From the NCBI GenBank assembly GCA_018806915.1, contig JAGKQI010000091.1, forward strand, positions 3,410,001 to 3,474,000: a DNA stretch of 64,000 bases. The letters are read 5' to 3'. Origin of the DNA: Phytophthora colocasiae. Lineage: Eukaryota > Oomycota > Peronosporomycetes > Peronosporales > Peronosporaceae. Positions 8,771-17,149 of this stretch are shown here, piece after piece. The translations under genes and the position numbers were made by a program. The first letter of the stretch is position 1. The number at the start of each line of letters is the position of its first letter. The notes under the pieces were generated by a model. That model was not told the DNA's origin and ran no database searches. It saw only the letters and a list, made by a program, of their open reading frames with translations.

Positions 8771-8980
8771 GTACGTCCATGTACGAGTCGTTGGACATGA
8801 AGAGCACATCGACGTTCGGGTCCATCGCAGCACGAAACGACTTGACGTGAGCACCGAAGAGAAAGACCTCGGCACTGGAGCCGTAGGGTGCGAGAGCTTG
8901 GCAGTCTCATGCTCAGCATTTACAGTAGCCAGCAAAGCTGAAGCAACGACTGCAGCCTTAGACACGAATGAGGAGACCAT
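8771..8980 (-). pseudogene. N-terminus of a secreted protein, frameshifted
   Basis: ATG at 8978-8980 begins MVSSFVSKAAVVASALLATV followed by NAEHETAKLSHP, a standard signal peptide (positive n-region, Ala/Val-rich core, AxA-like cleavage site). A one-base loss in a C-run near 8885 then shifts the frame; the restored reading is YGSSAEVFLFGAHVKSFRAA, MDPNVDVLFMSNDSYMDVH. The mature part is not one I recognise. The fragment ends against the exportin-T-like piece. Confidence 0.45.
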
Positions 8981-9159
8981 GACAATGTGGTCGCCGGGAG
9001 ATTAATTGCCGAATGAAAGCTGGTGGGGATTTAATGCGAGACAGACAGCACGTAACCAGGAACAATGACAAAGCGCCAGCGCTAACTTTGAAGGCTGGTG
9101 TGCCTTTTGTCTCCTGATCTTCTCCGGAGAGCTCCCCGAACTGTTTTTCCTTGATTCGT

Positions 9160-10152
9160 GGCTGGACCTCAACTCGTTCGAAGAGCTCAGCACTGGCACA
9201 AGAAATACCATACCAAGTCTTAGGAGCGCCACAATGCAAGTAACTGGTACTGTAGAACTATGGTCCTCCACGTGCCAACAAAAAGTAGAGAAGCACATTC
9301 CAGCGGGATCATAATGCCCTTCATCCAAGTACGGAACCAGGAAGTTTCGGCATATTGTTCAAGTTCCAGTCATCCTGCGCGTACCGCTCCAGTAGCTCCT
9401 CTAATGATTTGGCTGCTTCAATATATCCATGTTTTCTCCTCCTGTTGTTGCTGCTAGACCATCGCGAGGTCCATGCGAGAAGAATTCACTCAGTTGACCA
9501 ACGTGTTCACTCTTAGCCTTTGTAGTTAGATTCTTCCCACGCTTTTTCACAGTGCGAAGACTCTTGTCGTACAGATCCTGACGAGGGAAAGCGCTACCGT
9601 TGGCGCCAGTGTCCACGTCGCTGCCGTACTGCACTTCCAGTCACTGTTCGTGCATTGGAATACTCAATAGTCTCCAGTACTCGCTCCTGATCACTCACAG
9701 CTTCGTCTGGATGAACCTCTGACGACAAGGAAACATAATCACGTTTCCAAGCATCTGCACGCTCCTTGTAGTCCATGAGACTGATCTCTGCGCCCATATC
9801 GAAGCCGAATTTTGGGGTTTCCTTGCTTTTGTTCGGATCCATCGCGTCCTGCACACAGTCGTTGCAGTACCAGTCCCCAGTCGGCATCACATTCAGCGGA
9901 TCGTCCAAGCAGAAGATGTGCTGGCCACTATTGCAGCCGTCGCACAGCAGCATCCGATCCTGACAATCACCACGCAGACAAACCTGGCAGATCTCACTGT
10001 TAAACGCCAGTTCCGCGGCGTCTGCGTCCCAGCCATTGGAGATCAGGATTTCCATGGTAGACAGCTCCTCATAACCGTCCTCCAGGTATCGCACGGCAAC
10101 GTGCAGCTTCTTCCCTCCAAATACCCGCTTCACTTCTGCTAATACAGCTCCT
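9160..10152 (-). pseudogene. KDM5/JARID1-type histone demethylase (PHD + JmjC) fragment
   Basis: From 10152 leftwards: a short stretch RKPGAVLAEVKRVFGGKKL; a PHD zinc finger with the Cys4-His-Cys3 spacing (CQVC, CDGC, HIFC, WYCNDC, about 9855-9995); the linker PKFGFDMGAEISLMDYKERA, DAWKRDYVS typical of JARID1 between PHD and JmjC; VQYGSDVDTGANGSAFPR in another frame; DDWNLNNMPKLPGSVL; GMCFSTFCWHVEDHS with the iron-binding His-x-Glu; and GAPKTWYGI, again frame-shifted. KDM5 enzymes remove methyl groups from H3K4. At least three frameshifts (about 9640, 9325, 9260) and the loss of the second iron-binding His part make it inactive. N- and C-terminal parts are missing. Confidence 0.85.
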
Positions 10153-10157
10153 GGTTT

Positions 10158-10435
10158 CCTCGATCTTCACGAGTTTGTCCTCGTACATCGCTTCAACACT
10201 CGCGAGCTTCTCTTGCGCACTCGCCAGTTTCTCTCTCGCGCGTTTGAGCGTCTCTGTATGCACCGCCTCCAGTTTCTCTCTCGCGCGCTTGAGCGTCTCT
10301 GTATGCACCACCTCCAAGCTCGCGAGCTTCTCCGCGTGCATCTTCTCGGCACTTGCAAACTTCTCCTTGTGCATCGCCTCCACGCTGGAGAGCAGCTTCT
10401 CGGCACTTTCAAGCTTCTCCTTGTGCATCGCCTAG
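10158..10435 (-). CDS. Coiled-coil repeat fragment
   Basis: The minus strand encodes a repetitive helix with variants of HKEKLESAEKLLSSVEAM and VHTETLKRAREKLEA, period about 15 residues; at DNA level a 45-bp unit is duplicated at 10225 and 10270. It reads without stops into the KDM5 fragment region but in another frame, so it is a separate captured piece or a simple-repeat expansion. No family assignment is possible for such low-complexity helices. Confidence 0.4.
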
Positions 10436-10472
10436 CCGCCGGCGCCAAGTCAATGCTGGACAGTAGACGCAG

Positions 10473-10706
10473 GTGGACCGTTGTATGTGCATTGAGGAGA
10501 GCGAATTGCTGGAGAAACTGCAGAATATCTGCGGTGCTGTAGCTATGGCCTTCCCTATGGGGCTGCCAGCGCACGATCCAGTCGAGCTTATGCTGGACGC
10601 CGGAAGTGCCGAAGAAGCTCTTGCCGACTCGTCGGCTGTGCTTGAAGTTGTTCAGGAGGACACGGCGGAGCTCCAAATAATCTGCAGGATCAATCCGCTC
10701 ACTTGA
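10473..10706 (+). pseudogene. CFAP298-like (C21orf59/Kurly) fragment
   Basis: The plus strand encodes LLEKLQNICGAVAMAFPMGL, PAHDPVELMLDAGSAEEALA and VLEVVQEDTAELQI. The block G-A-V-x-x-x-x-P-M-G-L-P-x-H-D-P followed 30 residues later by an A-x-L helix is the signature of CFAP298, a cytoplasmic factor for dynein-arm assembly in motile cilia. Oomycete zoospores are flagellated, so a host source fits. The frame leaves the family after AELQI, where LWWAG-type sequence is expected. Bases 10707-10877 show no gene. Confidence 0.7.
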
Positions 10707-10877
10707 GCCATGAACACGACAGCAATTGACGTGCCGATGCACTCCATCACGATCGGCGGAGGATGCACATGCCAGTGCAAATAGCTTGCTCGTCCGCAAG
10801 CACGCGGACACGGATTCTGGGAATTTCCGAGCGTATTTAAGCGGAGTCGAATCGTTCGCGTGGTCCACATAGAAGTG

Positions 10878-10988
10878 AAAAGCCAGACACCGGTTTGAAC
10901 CGAATACAATTCGAATTTTAACCGGTTAGAACCGGTCTTGAAAATATCTGAATCCAAACCGAATTAGAACCGGTTAAATCCGATTAAA
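10878..10988. repeat. Cluster of AACCGGTT-like motifs (second)
   Basis: The stretch contains ACCGGTTTGAACCGAAT, TTTTAACCGGTTAGAACCGG, CAAACCGAATTAGAACCGG and TTAAATCCGATTAAA. It starts about 310 bp before the hAT transposase ATG and mirrors the cluster at 6184-6295. Likely a hAT subterminal region; no clear terminal inverted repeat was found. Confidence 0.65.
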
Positions 10989-11202
10989 CTAAAGCGCAAT
11001 TGGACAGAATTTGAGCGAATCAAATCACGAAATAACTCTGTAAAATTTGCTGACTCTGTTTGATGTGATGCAGTTTATAATTTTCAAGAGATGAATATCA
11101 CTAAGATCAGACAACAGAACCGTAAGTTACGGTCCGTAACTCAGTCCCCTGGAACTGGCGTAGTCGCGGCACGCTGGGAGCTAAGCGCTAGTGTCAGTGG
11201 CA

Positions 11203-12261
11203 ATGAACACGGAAACCGACTACGTGTCCGTAGGAAGGGACACAGACACAGCCTCCACTGTTTCCTCCTTCGGGTCCTCTTACCGAAGACGCACGCGAAA
11301 GAACGAGTCACCTGTTTTTAACTTTATTCACGAGCTAAGCACTGATGAATTTCAGTGCATGGTCTGTTCTAGGGATGGGGTAACTCAGGCTTGGCGTTCT
11401 CGTTCAACGTCGAACTTTAAAGGTCACCTAGCCAAACATCATGCTGACATCTACGGCATTGACATTGAGGATCAAGTCTCTAGCACATTTTCCCGGCAGA
11501 CGAGAGCCCGTGTTGATGCCATGACACCGGAAGCCACCAAGCAGTCTGACGAGAAACTTGTTGGGTGGATTATCTCCAACTCCCAGCCGTTCGCCGTTGT
11601 CGATCAAGATGCATTTGTGGAGTTTTGTAAGTCTCTACGTCCTGACTATAATGTTCCCTGTCAGCAAACGATTCGAAAAAAAGTTATTCTTCAGTGGAAA
11701 GCTGAAAAAGAGGCTGTTCGCGTGGAAATCCGTCAGGAAGTTGATGGTCGCCGAGTTAGCTTTACGACAGATTTGTGGACATCACCTTCAAAACGGGGTT
11801 ATATGGTGATCACTATGCATTTTATTGATAGAAGTTGGAGGATGCGTTCTGTAATTATAGCTTTTACTCGAGTGATGTATCCACATACAGGCAAACGACT
11901 CGTTGAACACTTCGTAAGTGCTGTATATGACATGGACGTCTCGCTTCTTTCATCTATTTGGCCGGTTACAGCGGACAATGCTACAAACAATACGGCAATG
12001 ATACTTCACCTGAACGACCGTTTGCAGCGCGAGGTCAACAGTCTTTTGCGAGCAGCAAATTATGGAGAGAGTGTACCTGGAACCTTACGAGCGCCAACTC
12101 CAACCGTTGTCCAGCTGAGATGCACTGCGCACGTGCTTCAACTTGCTGTGAAGGAAGGGCTCGATAAGTGTCCTTTAGTAAAGGCTGGTCCACGGCTCCT
12201 CACAGTGTGTCTTGGGAACACCTTCCAAGACTTTGCACTTGCGCCCTTGGTGGCAAATTGA
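11203..12261 (+). CDS. hAT transposase, 3'-truncated
   Basis: ATG at 11203 (a GTG lies 4 codons upstream) opens about 352 codons. Order: BED-type zinc finger (FQCMVCSRDG ... LAKHH, about residues 45-80), the helical segment around NVPCQQTIRKK, then the RNase H-fold catalytic part with TTDLWTSPSKRGYMVITMHF (first Asp, about 187), VTADNATNN (second Asp, about 256), and the CTAHVLQLAVKEGL Cys/His motif (about 306). The insertion domain, third catalytic Glu and C-terminal dimerisation domain are missing: after VKEGLDKCPLVKAG the frame runs to TGA at 12259. A full enzyme is 600-700 residues, so this copy is dead. The AACCGGTT cluster upstream may be its binding sites. Confidence 0.85.
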   Translation: MNTETDYVSVGRDTDTASTVSSFGSSYRRRTRKNESPVFNFIHELSTDEFQCMVCSRDGVTQAWRSRSTSNFKGHLAKHHADIYGIDIEDQVSSTFSRQTRARVDAMTPEATKQSDEKLVGWIISNSQPFAVVDQDAFVEFCKSLRPDYNVPCQQTIRKKVILQWKAEKEAVRVEIRQEVDGRRVSFTTDLWTSPSKRGYMVITMHFIDRSWRMRSVIIAFTRVMYPHTGKRLVEHFVSAVYDMDVSLLSSIWPVTADNATNNTAMILHLNDRLQREVNSLLRAANYGESVPGTLRAPTPTVVQLRCTAHVLQLAVKEGLDKCPLVKAGPRLLTVCLGNTFQDFALAPLVAN

Positions 12262-12943
12262 ACTCTCTTTAATGTATAATAGCTAGCACTAGCTAAACAT
12301 GCAAAAATATACTTGGTTTCACTATGTAGTAGGGGCGTCTCATCAGGAAGAGGCTTGCGTTTCAGTAGAATACCGTAGCAGGGAACACAGAAGAATTCCA
12401 GCTGGCTCCGGACACATCATCGTCGGTCGTCCTGGTCGGTCGGAAATATATGGGCTTAGTATACTCGAAACTCAACCAGGATACTGGGTACAAATCAGAC
12501 AGTCACCGATAGTCCAACGTTAACCTCCACTTCGAACCTTCGACTGCCAGCTTGGGTCTCGCATATAATCCAGAAATATAACCCCTTGGTCATGGCGTTA
12601 CCGAAAAGTCACTTGGTTTTCACATGCGAGCCATCAGGAGTGTATCATCCAGAGTATGTCAGAATCTTTTGAAGTGGTTTCCATCTTTTGGGGTTGACAA
12701 CCCCTTCCCAGGCTTGCCCTCCCTTGGCACCCACAATTGCGCCTTAACCCTGAAATCATTTGGACCAATAATATCCTCAACGCCGCTCTGGCTCTGGGAA
12801 CCGGCAGTCCATAGAAAATTTGTAGAGTCACAGCTTCACAACCGTCTTCTCATCATGAGCTCTCATTGAGCAATTTGCTTCCGAGGTGATAGGTCGCGAT
12901 GAGACGAAGCAAGACGCAGACATCATGATCAAAGTCTAGTCGG
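12262..12943. other. No recognisable gene
   Basis: Nothing with a coding pattern. Bases near 12310-12345 (ATATACTTGGTTTCACTATG) weakly resemble part of the element C LTR, so this may be a diverged LTR remnant before the ORF at 12944. Confidence 0.35.
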
Positions 12944-15277
12944 TTGGCCAGGAGAAGCCGTCCACCAGTAAATCGGTCAAATTTCCACGCAAACTCCGAT
13001 TCGGTTCTCCAACTAGCGGAGGTGGCGTCTTTTCTTCACCCTGTCCCAACTCAGCCAATCACTTCACGTCAAAAGATCCCAACAAGCTCACGCGCTCACT
13101 TTGCGATATCGCGGCTGCTAAACGTTCCAATGGAGTCCACCAGTGCCCACACACCGTCACACACGTCTCCAATAGCTTCATCTGCAGCTCAGGCCATCCC
13201 GGTATCAAGTAGCACCTCCACACATGATTCAAGCCTCGTTGGCAGTCAATCTGACATCCCTAACCGGTCTTCGGGAGGGGATAATGTACAACCAGGGGGT
13301 GGAAAAGCGCAGGAAGGCGAGAGTAATGGTGAACATCACGATGAAAGCGCAGCAAACGACATCTTGAGTCTTGGTAAAGTGCGTACGGCCCCCATCTCGT
13401 CGGCTGAAGCTTCTCGTTTGAACATATCAAGCCGGCTCCGCTCTGGTGATCTCAAACCAACATCTATCAGTCTCGCTGTGGCTAACCTCTGCTCAGCGGA
13501 AGACACTCGTTTGGTCGGGATTCCTGCAGTGGCGAATCATTTGGGCCGAAATTGTTTCTTCCAAGATGGTTACGGTGGACTGGAGATGTTAGCCCAAGTG
13601 GAGCGTCTCTCGACTACGGAGAAGGCGATGTTATTCCAGTTCTTCGACGAGAACGATGATTTGAATGAGCACATCCTGACTCCAAGAGCCGATTCACTCC
13701 AAGGTCCTGAGCTGGAAACTCTGTTGGCCGATCTCTCCTTTCGTCGTCAGATGGCAAGCGTCTTGACCGAATTTGATCCTGAAAACTTTGCCCAACGTGT
13801 TTTCGGCACTGTCTCCGCTCTGCGTCGAGTCACTGAGAAGCTGAGTCGGGTCCAAGCTGAACTCGAGAACTCTGGAGTGCCCGTTCGAGATGCTAGTGGT
13901 CGTCAGGACGTCTTAGACTCACTCAAGCGTGAATTTCAGTTGGGCCTCGCTTCTCGCGATCAACGTATCGCGAATTTGGAAGTCGAGAAGACAGAGATCA
14001 TCCGAAACATTCGTGAAGACACTTTGAGGTTGTTACAGGAACATGATCGAGCCAAACGCGGGCTTCGCTTCCAGGTTGAAGACTTACGTCGTCAAGTGGA
14101 AATGGAAAAATCTTGCCGCCGGAGTTTGGAATCTCAGCTAGCTCGGTCTGCCTTCAATCCCGTCGATTTGATGAATTTTCTTGGAGCAGAGAACCACACC
14201 CAGATCCAGTTGAATTGGGAACGTCTACTGGACCTTTTGAATCGTTTTCGAGATGGAGACCCTGTGGATTCGACGTGGCGTACAGTAATCACAGTGATGA
14301 CTTCTGATAATCTTCGCCCTTCGTTTCCAGCATACGCTCGGATTCGTCCGGACGACGACGGAGACTCCAAAGAGTCCGATCCATCCCCACCGCGTCTCGT
14401 TGACCTTACTGGAAATACTTCATCTGAAAATTCAGGCAAGTCATCATCCAAGAAACAGTCATCTTCTGGAGTTTCATCATCAAAGTCAAAAGGGTCCGCG
14501 AAATCTCGGAAAGCTCCACTCCACATGCAAGATCGACCTTCAGGCTGGGTTAGTGACTCTCAGTTGGAGTGTCGTCCTGATGATGCTCAAGTTCTTTGGA
14601 CGCAAGCTGAGGCACGTCCGTCTCTCTCGGATCATCCAGTCACTTGGGAAGACCTTCGGATGGTTCTTCAAATGATGATGATCTCTGGTGTGAAGTATCC
14701 TGGTGCTCGTGAATGGTTGGAAGAAGATCGTAGTGCGCACACGCTTTTCGAACTGGAGCCTCTCGTAGCTAAGTTGGTCCGGATGATGTTTTGGAACAAG
14801 TTGGATGAAGTCTTTTGGCCTAAGTACGTCCCGAGACGCTACTACACCTTGGCAGAGTCAGTATTGGAACAGCTCTTCATGGACGAACGAGAGCCGGAAT
14901 ACTGGGGTCCCATGGTTGAACATGAATGCGTTCTCGCGGAGATTCTCGGTCCTGATGACTCCAATGAACAACCAGATGATACGTCCAAAGATGGTGATTT
15001 TAATCCGGATGAAATTGAGGATCCAGATGATGACGACGAAACGTTCCCACCTCCATCACCTCCAGCACGACACTCTGGTTACCGTCGCCTGCGCCCGAGT
15101 GATTCATCTAGTTCGACTTCGACTGCAGGGAAGAAACGACGTTCATCGGACTCCAAGAGTACAGTTCTCGCTCGTCGAGAATTTGAGAATCTTACACCAG
15201 TGCCTTTCAGAGATATACAACCAATATACAGAGTTCGGGAATATACAAATATATACAGCCGTTCTTATTCTTTCTAG
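12944..15277 (+). CDS. Relic of the element C-type extra (antisense) ORF, 777 codons
   Basis: This long uninterrupted frame is a diverged relative of the plus-strand ORF of element C (27612-30891). Shared blocks in the same order: LVGIPAVANHL against LVGVPALAEDF; ILTPRADSLQGPELE against MLVPHVDSRNRMSLE; a coiled coil; LVDLTGNTSSENSG against VLDLTGAGSG; MQDRP against PQDRP; LVAKLVRMMFWNKLDEVFW, YVPRRYYTLAE against LVQMLVSMMYWRKLNQTPW, YVPETYYKMAE. It ends with acidic and Ser-rich segments. At 12944 the codon is TTG where C has ATG (TTGGCCAGG against ATGGCCAGG), so the start is lost; the next ATG is near 13131. From about 15215 the frame reads into LTR-like sequence, so the last 20 or so residues are not original. 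Function unknown. Confidence 0.65.
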   Translation: MARRSRPPVNRSNFHANSDSVLQLAEVASFLHPVPTQPITSRQKIPTSSRAHFAISRLLNVPMESTSAHTPSHTSPIASSAAQAIPVSSSTSTHDSSLVGSQSDIPNRSSGGDNVQPGGGKAQEGESNGEHHDESAANDILSLGKVRTAPISSAEASRLNISSRLRSGDLKPTSISLAVANLCSAEDTRLVGIPAVANHLGRNCFFQDGYGGLEMLAQVERLSTTEKAMLFQFFDENDDLNEHILTPRADSLQGPELETLLADLSFRRQMASVLTEFDPENFAQRVFGTVSALRRVTEKLSRVQAELENSGVPVRDASGRQDVLDSLKREFQLGLASRDQRIANLEVEKTEIIRNIREDTLRLLQEHDRAKRGLRFQVEDLRRQVEMEKSCRRSLESQLARSAFNPVDLMNFLGAENHTQIQLNWERLLDLLNRFRDGDPVDSTWRTVITVMTSDNLRPSFPAYARIRPDDDGDSKESDPSPPRLVDLTGNTSSENSGKSSSKKQSSSGVSSSKSKGSAKSRKAPLHMQDRPSGWVSDSQLECRPDDAQVLWTQAEARPSLSDHPVTWEDLRMVLQMMMISGVKYPGAREWLEEDRSAHTLFELEPLVAKLVRMMFWNKLDEVFWPKYVPRRYYTLAESVLEQLFMDEREPEYWGPMVEHECVLAEILGPDDSNEQPDDTSKDGDFNPDEIEDPDDDDETFPPPSPPARHSGYRRLRPSDSSSSTSTAGKKRRSSDSKSTVLARREFENLTPVPFRDIQPIYRVREYTNIYSRSYSF

Positions 15278-15470
15278 GCCCTTGAACGGTGGGCTAACAC
15301 TCCAGGTCAACTAGGGACTTGCTACCAGACACCTGGTCTGTCTGGTATCCCTTTACGTTCGCGCACCAGAGGGAAAATATAAACCAATGCAATCGGCTAT
15401 ATATAACAGTCTACCTTGCACTCTGAAAACGAATGTTGTAATGGGTCTGCTTAGACCTATTAGGTGGCGT
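15200..15470 (+). repeat. Fragment of an element C-type LTR
   Basis: CAGAGTTCGGGAATATACAA, TTCTTATTCTTTCTAGGCCC, CTCCAGGTCAACTAGGG, CCAGACACCTGGTCTGTCTG and TATAACAGTCTACC match 26070-26290 (and 41620-41830) of the C LTRs with scattered changes. It follows directly on the relic ORF, in an order not found in C, which indicates a rearranged old copy. Confidence 0.75.
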
Positions 15471-15895
15471 ACACGTGCGCTTACGTGTATGAGGAAGCGT
15501 GCAATTAGAATAGACTTAATTTAAGTATACTTATTTAAATAAGTATAATTAAATTAAATATAAGCAATTAAACTGCAAATTACCGTAAAATGAGAACTGT
15601 TATTGAATTTGGCATAAGCCAATTATGGACCTCCTAAAACTGTTTGTTATCTATTTCTAAAGGGTCTGCCAACGTGTGGTTGGCAGAAACTCTGCTCAGT
15701 GATTGGTAGAAATCCGTTACTTTCTACCAATAATATGCACAAATGCACACGAACCATCCAATAATGTGGTTCGCCCATGTATCCATTGGTGGGTACAGCA
15801 CACCATGGTCTGAGGCCCATTTCCAACCTCTAACAGTTATCCTAACTGTTAGAGTTACAAGTGGTACAACCACTTGTACCTGTAACCCCTTTACA
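15471..15895 (-). repeat. 3' LTR of element A (left boundary approximate)
   Basis: Read on the minus strand the LTR begins at 15895 with TGTAAAGGGGTTACA, close to the start of the B LTR (TGTAACGGGGATGTTACA), and is preceded by a purine tract. It contains many perfect hairpins such as ACAAGTGGT/ACCACTTGT (15857-15877), TAACAGTTA..TAACTGTTA and GCCAAC/GTTGGC. The left end is placed where C-type LTR similarity stops. Confidence 0.5.
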
Positions 15896-15908
15896 CCATC
15901 CCCCCGTT
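15896..15908 (-). other. Polypurine tract of element A
   Basis: On the minus strand AACGGGGGGATGG lies directly before TGTAAAGGGG, the position of the plus-strand primer in an LTR element transcribed leftwards, as the pol of A is. Confidence 0.55.
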
Positions 15909-15996
15909 AAGATTCGGCGCATCGGTCTCGATACGTCAATCAACAGAACTTGACAAGACCGCCAAGTTCCCGAGAGAAATCCGAGTTCATTTCGCA

Positions 15997-17149
15997 ATGG
16001 ACTCGCCAACGCCGACGTCTCCGTCCGCTTCTGCGGACGCGCAAGCCTCACCTGCTGCCTCTGCAGCAGGAACAACGACCTCAGCAGTGCCCACTAGCAC
16101 TGCTGCTTCCAGCGATCCGACAGAGAAGCTCTCTGTCACAAAGTACCATGCTCTCGATAAGGAGAAGCATGAGAAGAAGAAGAAGTCTTCTTCTCTAGCA
16201 GAGATTAAGAATCCTGCTGTCCTTCTCAAAGAACTCTTTGGAGAGGACTACGAAGACATCCTCGACTACGAGGAGGATGTCGAGGAGGGGGAGGTTGATG
16301 TCAAGGCTCCCGCTCCCGTGTCTTCGGACGAAGACACGTCAGACCCACCCGTGGGATTTCGACGACCCTGTGATGAGGCCTCGGACGCTTCAAGCTCGAA
16401 GCGTCCGCGCAGTGATGATGAAGCGTCCCCCATGTCGAGGGCGCTCACTGCTCAGCGCACTGATCCGCCAGTGCGCACACCATGGATGCCTACTGAGGCA
16501 GAGATCCATGACCGGTTCGGTGCTAGTTCACCACCGAACCCGATACTGTTGTACTCATGCAACAGTATCAACGTCGACGACGTCGCCGCTAAGGACTCAA
16601 ATACGCGACTACTATATCGGGCTCTTCCACGAGCTCCGATACTATGCAGCGAAGAAGACTTCGCGCAAGAGCAAAGTCCCAGAGTGGCAGGCACTTTGTA
16701 AGTCGTGGAATGCCTTTGTTGAGAACTTCAACAAAGACCCGAAGGCGTATCGCGAGCGCGCTGCTACGGCTCGCGATCGCTACTACACTTACACTACACG
16801 TGGTAAGTGTGAACGCCTCCATGATCAGTCCATGGAAGCGGGGATTCCATGTGCCGTTCCGTTTGGCACATTCTGCCCGTGTTGCCAGCCCTTTGCAACA
16901 CGTCTCTCAGAAAGTGATCTCCTGGGGTACATGCTTGTCCGTGTACCCGATCACATCAAGGAGCTTCGTGGTCGTCTCGAGCCACGCGGAGCTCCGAGTG
17001 CTGTGGCTGACCGCAGCACTCCTCGTGCAGGGCTTACCCCTGCAAGTTATGGTGGGCTTCGCACGCCCTCACCATTTCCGGAACGTCCTTCATCAGGACG
17101 TTCCGCGGCTCCCATGTATCTCGATGGGGAGGAAATCCTTTCCAACTAA
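15997..17149 (+). pseudogene. Antisense extra ORF of element A
   Basis: ATG at 15997 opens a frame with a Ser/Ala/Thr-rich start, a Lys-rich stretch (KEKHEKKKKSSSLAEIKNP), LLKELFGEDYEDILDYEEDV with a long acidic run, and SSSKRPRSDDE. A frameshift near 16590 leads into the second part: DYYIGLFHELRYYAAKKTSR, VPEWQALCKSWNAFVENFNK, CAVPFGTFCPCCQPFATRLS, LLGYMLVRVPDHIKELRGRL, ending TAA 17147-17149. The ORF lies between pol and the 3' LTR of A but on the opposite strand and overlaps the last 116 bp of the integrase-chromodomain ORF tail to tail. The family is not known to me. The whole stretch is packed with short perfect inverted repeats. Confidence 0.55.

Noticed and set aside
8465..8980. One 171-residue secreted protein on the minus strand
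   Set aside because: Only the first 35 or so residues behave like protein; after the C-run at 8885 the better frame is another one, and beyond 8770 the other strand encodes the exportin-T-like piece.
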